This document shows, piece after piece, positions 29,862-38,760 of a stretch of DNA of 64,000 nt (its first letter is position 1; each line of letters begins with the position of its first letter). Source of the stretch: Picosynechococcus sp. PCC 7117 (lineage in GTDB: Bacteria; Cyanobacteriota; Cyanobacteriia; Cyanobacteriales; MRBY01); assembly GCF_001693275.1 (NCBI RefSeq), contig NZ_CP016477.1:930001-994000 (forward strand), in the 5' to 3' direction. A model generated the notes under the pieces. It worked only from the letters and a program-made list of their open reading frames with translations. It did no database searches and had not been told where the DNA came from. A program made the translations under genes and the position numbers.

Positions 29862-30988
29862 AGGGTCAAACGCAACAGTGAAAAATCGTCTTCGAGGTGA
29901 TTTTGGTGCAGGCGATCGCCAATGCTTTTGACCAGAGGCTGGAGAGAAGTGCCTTGGAACCGCTGTAGAAAGTTCAAAAACAGATTCCATTGCTGTTTGT
30001 GGCTTATCGCCGCCGTATTTTCATAGACCCCATCACTAAACAGATACAAGCGGGAATTAAACGGCAGATAAAGGCTATGTTCTTCGTAGATGCTGAGGTC
30101 GGGTGGCAACATCCCGATGGGGAACCCCTGGGCCTTTAATAATTGCGGCGGTTCACCAGTATTGGGCTTCACCAGAACCGCCGGGGGATGGCCCGCACAG
30201 GCATAGGTAACGATCCGGTCATCCACGTCATAAATCCCATACCACATGGTGAAGTATTGGCCTTGCTGTTCGAGAAATTGGCAAGTGCGGTTGAGATGAT
30301 TCAGAACAGCCTGGGGGCTGCGGTAGTCAAGACCTTTAGTTTTGTTGCGCGATCGCAGGAGGTTCAAAATACTAATGGAAGGAAGTGCGGCTTTGAGGCC
30401 ATGGCCCGACACATCCAAAAGATAAAACACCAGTTCCTGGGGACTGAGCCAAAAATAATCAAAGCCATCGCCCCCCAATTGGGAAGACGGAATAAAGCAG
30501 CTATCGATCTGTAAATGATCTTGATAGAGGGGGTCTGGCAAAAGGGATTTAACGTATTGGGCCGCCTCGGTCAGTTCCGACTCTAAAGCGCGTTTCTGGG
30601 CAGTCAGATCCTGGGTGAGACGACAGATTCGCAGGCCAGATCTAACCCTGGCTTCTAGTTCGTGGCTGCTAATGGGTTTACAGAGAAAATCATCGGCTCC
30701 CGCATCTAAACCCATCACCTTATCTTCGACGGCATCTAGGGCACTCAACAAAATAAAAAAGGTAGTCGAGAGATCGGGGTGTTGTTTCACTGCTTGACAG
30801 ACTTCAATGCCATTCATTTCCGGCATCATCCAATCGGAAATGATGAGATCGGGCCGGGTGGCGATCGCCAAGTCCAATCCCGTTTTGCCATCACTCGCGG
30901 TGGTGACTTGATAACCCTTACGTTTGAGGGTCCGTTCCAAGAGAACCCGCATGGCAAGGTCATCATCAATGACAAGAATCTGAGGCAT
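29858..30988 (-). CDS. response regulator with SpoIIE-type PP2C phosphatase
   Basis: The N-terminal receiver (1-125) has LVIDDD, phospho-site ISDWMMP and LCKPIS. The C-terminal ~230 residues form a SpoIIE/RsbU phosphatase with DVSGHG, ACAGHPP, LFSDGVYE and DDFSLL. Such proteins dephosphorylate anti-sigma-factor antagonists in partner switching. A histidine kinase should gate it. It is divergent, with a 49-bp gap, from a gene whose N-terminus is an RsbW-like ATPase, which suggests that they form one module. Confidence 0.93.
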   Translation of the reverse strand: MPQILVIDDDLAMRVLLERTLKRKGYQVTTASDGKTGLDLAIATRPDLIISDWMMPEMNGIEVCQAVKQHPDLSTTFFILLSALDAVEDKVMGLDAGADDFLCKPISSHELEARVRSGLRICRLTQDLTAQKRALESELTEAAQYVKSLLPDPLYQDHLQIDSCFIPSSQLGGDGFDYFWLSPQELVFYLLDVSGHGLKAALPSISILNLLRSRNKTKGLDYRSPQAVLNHLNRTCQFLEQQGQYFTMWYGIYDVDDRIVTYACAGHPPAVLVKPNTGEPPQLLKAQGFPIGMLPPDLSIYEEHSLYLPFNSRLYLFSDGVYENTAAISHKQQWNLFLNFLQRFQGTSLQPLVKSIGDRLHQNHLEDDFSLLRLTL

Positions 30989-31037
30989 TACTTAAGCTAA
31001 ACTACCAAGGGAGACTATCCCTTTTTATGGCTGTACT

Positions 31038-32315
31038 TTGGCTATCTTAGACCAATTTCAATTCCAAATTCCCAGTGATACGGCTCAGTTAGACCAAGTC
31101 CTCCAGCACTGTGAGGCTTTTCAACTGCGTCATCACCTGGCCAGCCAAGATTGGCTCCAGTGCAAAATCGTGATCGCTGAGGGATTTACCAATGCCGTTC
31201 GCCATGCCCACGGCGAAGATCTCAAGCAGTACCAGATCACCGTTGAACTCTGCCTCAGCCACCACAGCCTCGAAATCCGCATTTGGGACCATAGCCCCAC
31301 TGTCTTTGACCTAGAGCAATATTACGCCACCCAACAACACCAACAAACCACCCTAGAAGATGCGGGGGGGCGTGGCATGATGATTTTGCAGAAAGTGGCC
31401 AATCACCTCACCTACCGTCGTGATCCCCAGCGGCAACAGAATTATTTACATATCGTTAAACATCTGATGCCCCGTTTATCTTCCCATTTCATCACCGTTG
31501 ATCAATTGGGCGATCGCCTAGCTGATCCCAACCTTGTCATTGTGGATTGTCGCTTTCGGCTCAATGATCCGACCTGGGGGGAAACGCAATACCAACAAGG
31601 CCATATTCCTGGGGCCTATTACCTGCATCTGGATCGGGACCTCTCCGGCCCTGTGCAACAACATGGGGGGCGTCATCCTTTGCCTGACCCAGAAGCTTTT
31701 GTTTCGTTACTTTCTCGCCTCGGCATTGAGCGCAATCGCACCGAAGTGATTATTTATGACGACTTTTACTGTGCTTTTGGGGCGCGGTTTTGGTGGTTGC
31801 TCAAATACTATGGCCACGACAAAGCCCGCCTGTTAGATGGCGGGTTTCCGGCCTGGCAGACTGCCCAATCGCCAATCGCCACTGATATTCCTGGGTTTAA
31901 ACCCGGCCAATTTGAGCCAAATCCCCAACCTCAATTGGTGGTTAATCGCCAGGACTTGTTAATCGCGACGGACAATCAACGGCTGGTGATCGATGCCCGG
32001 GATGGCGATCGCTATTTGGGAAAAGTTGAACCCATTGATCCAATTGCTGGCCATATTCCTGGGGCACTTAGTGTCTCCTGGAAACAAGTTACCGATGCCC
32101 AAGGGTTCGCCCAACCGCCGGAAGCACAGCAAGCCCTTTGGGAAAACCTGTCCCCTGATCAGGAGATTGTGCTGTATTGTGGCTCCGGGGTCACGGCCTG
32201 CGTCAATTGGCTGTCTTTAGAGCTGACGGGCCATCATAATTTGAAACTGTACCCTGGGGGCTGGAGTGATTGGTGTTCCTATGTAGCCCCCTCGTTCGAC
32301 GCAAAGTCTCCTTAG
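31038..32315 (+). CDS. RsbW-like kinase fused to a two-domain rhodanese
   Basis: Residues 1-145 form an RsbW/SpoIIAB-type ATPase: the N box has Glu48-Asn52 (EGFTNAVRHAHG), then WDHSP and the G2 loop GGRGMMIL near 110-117. Residues 150-425 are a tandem thiosulfate/3-mercaptopyruvate sulfurtransferase. The active-site loop YCGSGVTAC carries Cys381, and the N-terminal rhodanese half has a Cys245-containing YDDFYCAFG. The start is TTG; an ATG at 31027 is in another frame and ends after seven codons. An internal ATG (31467, at the rhodanese junction) could also be used. The fusion pairs a partner-switching kinase with sulfur chemistry. Its end lies 20 bp from the convergent chlM stop. Confidence 0.85.
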   Translation: MAILDQFQFQIPSDTAQLDQVLQHCEAFQLRHHLASQDWLQCKIVIAEGFTNAVRHAHGEDLKQYQITVELCLSHHSLEIRIWDHSPTVFDLEQYYATQQHQQTTLEDAGGRGMMILQKVANHLTYRRDPQRQQNYLHIVKHLMPRLSSHFITVDQLGDRLADPNLVIVDCRFRLNDPTWGETQYQQGHIPGAYYLHLDRDLSGPVQQHGGRHPLPDPEAFVSLLSRLGIERNRTEVIIYDDFYCAFGARFWWLLKYYGHDKARLLDGGFPAWQTAQSPIATDIPGFKPGQFEPNPQPQLVVNRQDLLIATDNQRLVIDARDGDRYLGKVEPIDPIAGHIPGALSVSWKQVTDAQGFAQPPEAQQALWENLSPDQEIVLYCGSGVTACVNWLSLELTGHHNLKLYPGGWSDWCSYVAPSFDAKSP

Positions 32316-32335
32316 GAAATTTCAGGCAATATTTA

Positions 32336-33031
32336 TTACCGGAGGCGAACCGCTTCCAACAAACGGGAATAGTAAAAACGGGTACTGGTCATTTCGGTGC
32401 GGGCGATCGCAAAACCGTTATCAATTAAGATTTGGCGGATATCCTGTTCCTTGTGTTGGTAGGCGCGGGTGGTCTTGCTGGGGCCAGGGAAGAATTCACC
32501 GATTTTCTTGAGGATCATCAGCCAAAACGTTTTCGGCGCAAAGCTCAAGATCAAGCGATCTTCACTGAGGGATGCCAAGTGGGCAATCATTTTTGCCGCA
32601 TCCTCGGTGGGATAGTGGATCAGCACATCCAAGCAAATCACCGTATTGTATTTGCCGCTGATGCTTTCGAGATCTTTGGTTTCAAACTTTAGATTAGGGG
32701 TGTTGCCAAAGATTTTTGCGGCCCGTTCCTGGGCTTCTCCGACCATTTTTTCAGAAATATCGCTGGCATAGATTGAGCGAGCACCGGCCTCCATGAGGGG
32801 GATACTGAGGCTACCGACCCCACAGCCAGCATCACAAATGCTTCTGAGGTTGAGATTTTGATCGGCCTTGAGCCAAGCCACCACCTTATTAATGGTCTGT
32901 TGGTGCCCGACGCGGATATCAGCCTGGACTTTGTTGACATCCCCGTCACCATAAATGCGTCGCCAACGGTCAAAGCCCTTGGCATTGAAATAATCTTTGA
33001 CGATGGTTTTGTCATTGAGGGAGGAGGTCAT
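32336..33031 (-). CDS. chlM: magnesium-protoporphyrin IX O-methyltransferase
   Basis: ChlM methylates Mg-protoporphyrin IX with SAM to its monomethyl ester on the chlorophyll pathway. The opening KTIVKDYFNAKGFDRWRRIY and the SAM motif CDAGCGVGSLSIPL near residue 67 are typical, as is DVLIHYP. At 231 residues it is complete. It has no pathway neighbours here. Confidence 0.95.
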   Translation of the reverse strand: MTSSLNDKTIVKDYFNAKGFDRWRRIYGDGDVNKVQADIRVGHQQTINKVVAWLKADQNLNLRSICDAGCGVGSLSIPLMEAGARSIYASDISEKMVGEAQERAAKIFGNTPNLKFETKDLESISGKYNTVICLDVLIHYPTEDAAKMIAHLASLSEDRLILSFAPKTFWLMILKKIGEFFPGPSKTTRAYQHKEQDIRQILIDNGFAIARTEMTSTRFYYSRLLEAVRLR

Positions 33032-33102
33032 GGCGCTTTGGATTTAGAAAAAAATTAAAGGATTTTGTTATCGATCCAATAATGTAGCAGCTTTGGGAAA
33101 CC

Positions 33103-33588
33103 CTAGGGTGATTGTTCTGTGGGGGACCATTGACAGTAGGGATAGCTAACGAGGTTGGCGTTGTAATAGCGGGGCTCGTGGCTCACTTCAGGGCCAACCC
33201 AATTGGGTTTTGGGAAGGGTTGATCAGCATCCGTCAGTTCAATTTCTGCCAGGATTAAGCCTTGGTTCTCGCCGAGAAATTCATCGACTTCCCAGAGGAA
33301 ATTATCGAGGGGAATGCGGTAGCGGATTTTTTCGATCTGGGGGCGATCGCCTAAATGCTCTAGGATCTCTAGGGCTTCGATTAAGGGAATCGGGTATTCA
33401 AATTCCAAGCGCCCAATCCCCTCGGTTTTACCTTTAATAGTCAAAAAAGCCTGCTCCCCGGCAATGCGCACCCGCACTGTTTTTTCGGGTGTCCGTTGGA
33501 GATAGCCTTGACGATAGGGAATCCCTGGGGCCAGATCTCGCCAGCGATCGCCAATGACGAGAAATTTCCGTTCAATTTCCTGGGGCAT
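33103..33588 (-). CDS. CYTH-domain (triphosphate tunnel) protein
   Basis: A single CYTH domain of 161 residues. The ExExK-type signature EIERKFLV is at residues 4-11, with alternating charged beta strands (KTVRVRIA, AFLTIKGKTEG, LEFEYPI, WEVDEFLG) and the C-terminal LAEIELTD. Relatives hydrolyse inorganic triphosphate or make cyclic nucleotides; triphosphatase activity is the more likely here. It is divergent from the ABC ATPase gene. Confidence 0.88.
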   Translation of the reverse strand: MPQEIERKFLVIGDRWRDLAPGIPYRQGYLQRTPEKTVRVRIAGEQAFLTIKGKTEGIGRLEFEYPIPLIEALEILEHLGDRPQIEKIRYRIPLDNFLWEVDEFLGENQGLILAEIELTDADQPFPKPNWVGPEVSHEPRYYNANLVSYPYCQWSPTEQSP

Positions 33589-33670
33589 AGCGTAAAAACC
33601 TCCACAACATCAGACCCCAAAGATTGTGGCCTAGAATGAAGATCAACTGTGCGATCGCCAACAAAAATCA

Positions 33671-34384
33671 ATGATCGAAATTCATAATCTCTCCAAGATT
33701 TACGGCCAAGGGGACACCCAAATCTACGCCCTCAAACAGGTAGAACTCAGCATCCAAGCGGGGGAATATTGCGCCATTATGGGAGCGTCAGGTTCCGGCA
33801 AATCAACCCTGATGAACATCATTGGTTGCCTCGATCAGCCCACCAGTGGCGATTATTTCCTCGATGGCCAAAATGTCGCCACCCTCAGCGATCGCCAACT
33901 GGCCACCATTCGGAATCGCAATATTGGTTTTGTTTTCCAGCAATTTCATCTCTTGCCCCAGATGAGTGCCCTTGAAAATGTGATTTTGCCGATGGTTTAT
34001 GGCAATGTTCCTCCCCACGAACGGCGAGACCGGGCCGTCGCCGCTCTAACCAAAGTCGGTTTGGGCAGTCGTCTCTATAATCGTCCGAACCAACTCTCTG
34101 GGGGACAACAACAACGGGTGGCGATCGCCAGGGCGATTGTGAACAAACCCTTGCTACTGCTAGCGGACGAACCCACCGGGGCTTTAGATTCCCGAACCAC
34201 CCAAGAAATCTTAGCGTTATTTCAGACCCTCCACGACGACGGCATGAGCGTGGTGATGGTCACCCACGAAACGGAAGTGGCCCGGCAAACCAAGCGGATT
34301 ATCTGGCTCCGGGATGGCAGTATTACCCACCCAAACCTCAGTCCTGCGGAAATGATCCAAGTGGCCCTGGCCCCAAGCCCCTAA
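33671..34384 (+). CDS. ABC transporter ATPase, MacB/LolD type
   Basis: Walker A GASGSGKS (around residue 40), signature [14 protein letters not shown] and Walker [14 protein letters not shown] are intact, with [15 protein letters not shown] as the Q-loop region. This subfamily usually pairs with an FtsX/MacB permease for lipoprotein or macrolide export. No permease gene is adjacent in this window, so the partner must lie elsewhere. A short frame continues in phase directly after the stop. Confidence 0.92.
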   Translation: MIEIHNLSKIYGQGDTQIYALKQVELSIQAGEYCAIMGASGSGKSTLMNIIGCLDQPTSGDYFLDGQNVATLSDRQLATIRNRNIGFVFQQFHLLPQMSALENVILPMVYGNVPPHERRDRAVAALTKVGLGSRLYNRPNQLSGGQQQRVAIARAIVNKPLLLLADEPTGALDSRTTQEILALFQTLHDDGMSVVMVTHETEVARQTKRIIWLRDGSITHPNLSPAEMIQVALAPSP

Positions 34385-34402
34385 GAATCCTACGGGAGTG
34401 GT

Positions 34403-34504
34403 ATGCAATTTGGCGATCGCCATGGTTCAATTCAGATACACTTGGGACAAGACTTTGGGGAACCCTATCCCACCACCATGATTCCTTGGGGACAAGTCCA
34501 TTAA
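34403..34504 (+). CDS. possible 33-residue small ORF after the ABC ATPase
   Basis: ATG at 34403, preceded by GGGAG, opens a 33-codon frame in phase with the upstream ATPase, beginning 18 bp past its TAA. The peptide starts MQFGDRHGSIQIHLG and ends IPWGQVH. No family is recognised. It could be a real small protein, the remnant of a longer ATPase tail, or chance. The codons look plausible and contain a HIP1 site. Confidence 0.25.
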   Translation: MQFGDRHGSIQIHLGQDFGEPYPTTMIPWGQVH

Positions 34505-34622
34505 AAAAACGATAAAATTCGCAAATTTTGTCAAAGTCGGCAAAATCCCTTGTTACACTGCAGAGCAAAACCCCATTGCCTCTCCTGTTTTCCTTTCGCG
34601 TCCCGTCTACATCAGCACAACT

Positions 34623-35678
34623 ATGAGCAACCTTAACTTCCCCTCGCCAGAGCCCACGCCCCCCGAGACCGAAGCGAACCTCAATCAGTCTCCGCCCCAG
34701 GCCCCCGAGACCGAAGCGACCAGTGCCGTAGATCCGGGTCATTCTGAAAAACAACAACCAGAGTCTGCGAGTCCTAGCCCGACGATTCCGAAACCGAATC
34801 CCAACGCCGATGGCTATGTCATTGCCCACAAACTAAGGCAGCACAACCGCGAACTGGTTAAAACCGTTGTTCAACTCGAAGAAGCCTTGGCCGAATCCCA
34901 AGAAAAACTCCAGGCACACATTATCCGTTCCCGCAGCGCCGACAGTCTTATCACCCAGCAGAGTGACGAACTGAATACGAGCCAGCAACAGCTCAGTCAG
35001 TTGGGGCAAGAACTCGAACAAGCCAAACAAAATGCCCGCCAATACCAAGAGATGCTTGCAGAACTAGAATACAAATTCCAAACTAGCCAAACACAGTTGG
35101 CGAAAATCGAACGCGAATGTGCCCTCCTCCAGGAAGCCTATAACGAGCAGCAGCAAAAACTATTCGCCGCCGAACAGGAAATTAAGGATCTCCAGGTGCG
35201 ACTCCAGCGGCAACAACGCTACACCTTACAGTACAAATCAGCCCTAGATGAATGTGCGGATATTCCCGTCGAAAACGATTTGGCGACCGGGGAAGCTTCC
35301 ATGCCCAAGGCGTCGAATATTCAACCCTGGTCTGAGCCGGAAACAGCGGCAACCGAGCCAACAAGGCCGGCGATCGCCAAAGCAGATCCAAATACCGAAG
35401 CTGACCTGGATCGTCAGTTAGCGGCCCTCGAAGAAGAAATTGAAGAAATGGAAGAATCCGCCGGGGCCGCTTCAATCCTGAAGCCCACCATGAGCCTAAA
35501 AGCCGCCCTACGGATTACCCCCCCAGTGACAAAACGACGGGTTAGTGCGCCCATGAGCACCCCGGCCAAAGCAGAAACTAACCACAACTGGCCAGCGCCG
35601 ACCCTCAACAGTCCCCGGAACCAGAAGCGGCCGATGTCTGCGGCAGTGGTGGATCTACCAGCCTTTTTACGGAACTAA
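34623..35678 (+). CDS. coiled-coil protein, unknown
   Basis: Residues 1-60 are Pro/Glu/Thr-rich and acidic. About 65-200 form a long Gln/Glu-rich coiled coil (LRQHNRELVKTVVQLEEALAESQ and similar heptads). The C-terminal ~150 residues are low-complexity and end in a conserved-looking RNQKRPMSAAVVDLPAFLRN. No enzyme motif or signal is present. A structural or scaffold role is inferred from the coiled coil only. Confidence 0.75.
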   Translation: MSNLNFPSPEPTPPETEANLNQSPPQAPETEATSAVDPGHSEKQQPESASPSPTIPKPNPNADGYVIAHKLRQHNRELVKTVVQLEEALAESQEKLQAHIIRSRSADSLITQQSDELNTSQQQLSQLGQELEQAKQNARQYQEMLAELEYKFQTSQTQLAKIERECALLQEAYNEQQQKLFAAEQEIKDLQVRLQRQQRYTLQYKSALDECADIPVENDLATGEASMPKASNIQPWSEPETAATEPTRPAIAKADPNTEADLDRQLAALEEEIEEMEESAGAASILKPTMSLKAALRITPPVTKRRVSAPMSTPAKAETNHNWPAPTLNSPRNQKRPMSAAVVDLPAFLRN

Positions 35679-35695
35679 TTGCTGTCCTAAATATT

Positions 35696-35752
35696 GGGTC
35701 TCCCTGAGACCCCGTTGGTGATTGACCCAGTGGCGATCGCCAATCTTTTTTT
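35696..35752 (+). terminator. terminator with two hairpins after the coiled-coil gene
   Basis: GGGTCTC-CCT-GAGACCC (35696-35712) forms one 7-bp hairpin. Next, GATTG (35720-35724) pairs with CAATC (35741-35745) around a HIP1 palindrome and is followed by seven T residues. The second hairpin is the likely terminator. Confidence 0.6.
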
Positions 35753-35810
35753 GTCACAATATTTAACAATAGAAGTTGCAAATTTTATCAACGTTTATTT
35801 TTAAGTGATT

Positions 35811-36254
35811 ATGCCTAGAACGTTACCTGCAAACCTCGAAAAGATCGTCAGTCGGTTTAAGCGAAAAACAGATCCCAAACAAAAATATCAACAGCTTTTG
35901 TGGTACGCCAACAAGCTCGAACCCATGGCAGACAGTGAGAAAAACGCCAACAATAAAGTCCATGGTTGCGTTTCCCAGGTCTTTATCACAGCAGACTACG
36001 AAGCGGGCAAAGTGACCTACCACGGGGATTCTGACGCCCAGCTCGTGAAAGGATTGGTGGGCCTACTGATTACAGGTTTAAATGGTTTATCGCCTGCCGA
36101 GATCCTGGCGGTCACCCCAGACTTCATCGAAGAAACGGGATTGAATGTGAGCCTAACGCCGTCTAGGGCCAACGGTTTTTACAACATTTTTAAAATGATG
36201 CAAAAAAAAGCAAGGGGCTTTGAAGTGGGGTTAGAAGCGAGTTCCAACTCATAA
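35811..36254 (+). CDS. sufE: SufE, cysteine-desulfurase sulfur acceptor
   Basis: SufE takes persulfide sulfur from a SufS-type desulfurase for Fe-S cluster assembly. The catalytic cysteine lies in VHGCVSQVF near residue 48, with the family context YQQLLWYANKLEPM before it. At 147 residues it is normal. The ATG at 35811 is preferred to a GTG two codons upstream. A cysteine desulfurase gene lies 7 kb away; pairing is possible but unproven. Confidence 0.94.
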   Translation: MPRTLPANLEKIVSRFKRKTDPKQKYQQLLWYANKLEPMADSEKNANNKVHGCVSQVFITADYEAGKVTYHGDSDAQLVKGLVGLLITGLNGLSPAEILAVTPDFIEETGLNVSLTPSRANGFYNIFKMMQKKARGFEVGLEASSNS

Positions 36255-36321
36255 ATGAGAAAATTTTGATATCATTTACAACAAGTAATGTTGTTTGTTA
36301 AAAAAAGAAAATTTAAATCCT

Positions 36322-36687
36322 ATGGCACTTTTTGGCTTATTTGGCGGCAAGAAAAAGAACGAAGCTCCTAAGGGTGATTACTTCCTCGACTTTGAAGAAG
36401 CCCAGACCCTTGGTGATACTGAATTGATGAAGAAATCCGTAACCATTAAGCGGACTTTCCCGAAGGTTAAAGGTCAAGAGGGCGCGACAATCGTGACTCA
36501 AGTCTCCTCGGAGATCGCCCGTAAACTGAACAAAAATCAACAAGCTGTATCCCAGGCAACGGAAGCAACCAAGGCTTCTTCTGAAACCGCCAGCACTCCC
36601 ATCACCCCGGCAGCACCTCGTCCTAACCTGAAGGTCGATAGCAGCATGGACATGTTCCGTAACATGGCGAAGAAAATGAATCGCTAA
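36322..36687 (+). CDS. small cyanobacterial protein of unknown function
   Basis: A 121-residue protein opening MALFGLFGGKKKNEAPKGDYFLDFEEA, then a basic KKSVTIKRTFPKVKG, an Ala/Thr/Pro linker, and a C-terminal MDMFRNMAKKMNR. The ATG at 36322 is clear; an upstream TTG extension is unlikely. It has no signal peptide. It is probably conserved in cyanobacteria, but I know no function. It is closed by a strong terminator. Confidence 0.75.
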   Translation: MALFGLFGGKKKNEAPKGDYFLDFEEAQTLGDTELMKKSVTIKRTFPKVKGQEGATIVTQVSSEIARKLNKNQQAVSQATEATKASSETASTPITPAAPRPNLKVDSSMDMFRNMAKKMNR

Positions 36688-36744
36688 GGGTTAAGAACTA
36701 TTGCGATTTTCGACGGTGATTTTCAGAATATTCACTAAAAAGCT

Positions 36745-36766
36745 GGGGGCGTTGGCCCCCTTTTTT
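36745..36766 (+). terminator. rho-independent terminator
   Basis: GGGGGC (36745-36750), a GTTG loop, GCCCCC (36755-36760) and six T residues make a near-textbook terminator after the small protein gene. It may also act on mrp from the other side. Confidence 0.9.
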
Positions 36767-36796
36767 GTGCCGATCAGTTGGATTTAAGGGTTCAAT

Positions 36797-37858
36797 TTAA
36801 GCGAGGGCCGCCACAGAAACTTTCGCGGCGATCGCCTTAGCGATAGAGACCAGAGCCTTAGCCGAAGCAGATTTTGGTTGGGCGACCACAATCGGTGTAC
36901 CAGTGTCGCCCCCTTCCCGGAGCGCAATTTCTAGGGGAATGCAGCCGAGGAGAGGCACATCCAATTCGTTCGCGGTTTTTTCACCGCCCCCAGAGCCAAA
37001 CAGGTCATATTGGCGATCTGGCAGATCCGGCGGGATAAAGTAGCTCATATTTTCAACAATTCCCAGCACATTCACTCCCATTTGCTGGAACATCTTGAGG
37101 CCCCGGCGCGAGTCTAGGAGAGAAACGGTTTGGGGGGTGGTGACAATGACAGCACCGGCCATGGGAACCGCCTGGGCCATCGTTAGTTGGGCATCACCCG
37201 TACCAGGGGGCATATCAACGATGAGATAGTCCAGTTCGCCCCAGTTCACCTGGTAGAGAAACTGACGAATGATGCCGTTGAGCATCGGCCCTCGCCAAAT
37301 CACTGGTTGGTCTGGGTCAATCAGGAACGCCATGGAAACGAGTTTGACCCCATGGTTAAATTCTGGCTGGAGAATATCTTGACCGCCTGTTTTATCGACC
37401 TTGATTTCGACTTCGCCAATGCCCATCATGTTCGGTACATTTGGCCCGTAGATATCTGCATCCAAGAGGCCGACTTTTGCGCCAGTTTGGGCCAGGGCGA
37501 TCGCCACATTCACCGCAACGCTACTTTTACCAACGCCCCCTTTGCCGCTGGAGATGGCAATGATATTTTTGACGTTATCAATGCCCTGTTGATTAGGCAG
37601 TGCTTTCTGTTGAGGCGTTTCGGCGGTGACTTCCACATCCACAGCGTTTACCCCAGGTAAAGGCAGCACAGCATTTTTGCACTCCTCGACGATAAATTCC
37701 TTGAGGGGACAAGCGGGCGTTGTGAGCACCAGGGTGAATTTCACCGTACCATTCTCCACAGAAACATTGCGGATCATGTTGAGATCCACCAGGCTTTTTT
37801 GAAGCTCAGGATCTTGAACGGGACGGAGGGCAGCCAGAATTGCTTGGGTATCAGCCAT
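36797..37858 (-). CDS. mrp: Mrp/NBP35-type P-loop Fe-S carrier
   Basis: An N-terminal MIP18/DUF59 domain (1-90, LRPVQDPELQKSLVDLNM) is joined to a Mrp ATPase with a deviant Walker A, SSGKGGVGKSSVAVNVA, near residue 103. The WRGPMLNGIIRQF segment near 200 is typical. This family carries Fe-S clusters to apoproteins. At 353 residues it is full length. It lies directly downstream of crtR (14-bp gap) and probably shares a transcript with it. Confidence 0.93.
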   Translation of the reverse strand: MADTQAILAALRPVQDPELQKSLVDLNMIRNVSVENGTVKFTLVLTTPACPLKEFIVEECKNAVLPLPGVNAVDVEVTAETPQQKALPNQQGIDNVKNIIAISSGKGGVGKSSVAVNVAIALAQTGAKVGLLDADIYGPNVPNMMGIGEVEIKVDKTGGQDILQPEFNHGVKLVSMAFLIDPDQPVIWRGPMLNGIIRQFLYQVNWGELDYLIVDMPPGTGDAQLTMAQAVPMAGAVIVTTPQTVSLLDSRRGLKMFQQMGVNVLGIVENMSYFIPPDLPDRQYDLFGSGGGEKTANELDVPLLGCIPLEIALREGGDTGTPIVVAQPKSASAKALVSIAKAIAAKVSVAALA

Positions 37859-37872
37859 AACTTCAGGAAAAT

Positions 37873-38760
37873 TTAGGATTTGGGTTTGTGGTGCAGGCGA
37901 ATGCCCACAAAAATATCGTAGAGGAAACTGAGAAAATCTTTTCCCTGGAGCAGCCCTAATGATTGGGGAGAACCTTTATGATCTAACAGGGGCTTGATGT
38001 AGTAATAGGCGGGTTGATACTTATACCAAGGAATCGAGGGCCACAGGTGATGAACCAGGTGGTAATTTTGCCCAAGGATCAAAAGATTGAGGAGCTTGCT
38101 TGGGTAAACCCTGGCATTTTTCCAGCGATCGCGTTCTTCAAAGGGACGATGGGGCAAATAATCAAAGAACAGACCCAGGGCAATACCAACCACCAGGGCC
38201 GGGACAAACCAAAAATTCATGATGTAGCCAATAAAACCATACTGGATGCCCAGGTAGACAATGACCCCTAAAAAAGCACGGCTAAGGAACCACTCCAGTA
38301 ATTCGTAATTTTTCCACAGACGACGCTTAAAGAAAAAGATTTCGTGGTAGAAAAAACGGGCTGCAATCATCCAGAGGGGGCCGCCAGTCGAAACGAAATG
38401 ATCCGGATCATTTTCAGGATCATTGACATGGGCGTGGTGCTGGAGATGGACCCGGGTAAAGACCGGAAAAGCAAATCCCAGCATTAGGGCACTGGCATGG
38501 CCCAAAATGGTATTGACCGCACGGTTGCTATGGGCGGCACGGTGGGACGCATCGTGAATCACCGTTCCCGCAAGGTGCAGCGCTAAAACATTTTCTAGGA
38601 AGCAAATCCAGTCATACCAACCCCAAAACCAATAGCCTCCCACGGAGGTGGCGATCAATCCTACTGCGATGATGACCATCCACACATTGGGGTTCATCCC
38701 ACCAGGGGGACGCAAATACTCCCTTGACATTACCAATGATGACGCTGCCGCCGCCGTCAT
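37873..38760 (-). CDS. crtR: beta-carotene hydroxylase, CrtR type
   Basis: CrtR introduces 3-hydroxyl groups into carotenoids for zeaxanthin formation. It is a membrane fatty-acid-desaturase-fold diiron enzyme. Histidine boxes are visible: HDASHRAAH near 70-78, HLQHHAH near 105-111, and HLVHHLWP near 245. Hydrophobic segments lie at about 28-50, 145-190. At 295 residues it matches the family. It could be mistaken for a CrtW ketolase or a desaturase, but the overall pattern fits CrtR. Confidence 0.9.
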   Translation of the reverse strand: MTAAAASSLVMSREYLRPPGGMNPNVWMVIIAVGLIATSVGGYWFWGWYDWICFLENVLALHLAGTVIHDASHRAAHSNRAVNTILGHASALMLGFAFPVFTRVHLQHHAHVNDPENDPDHFVSTGGPLWMIAARFFYHEIFFFKRRLWKNYELLEWFLSRAFLGVIVYLGIQYGFIGYIMNFWFVPALVVGIALGLFFDYLPHRPFEERDRWKNARVYPSKLLNLLILGQNYHLVHHLWPSIPWYKYQPAYYYIKPLLDHKGSPQSLGLLQGKDFLSFLYDIFVGIRLHHKPKS

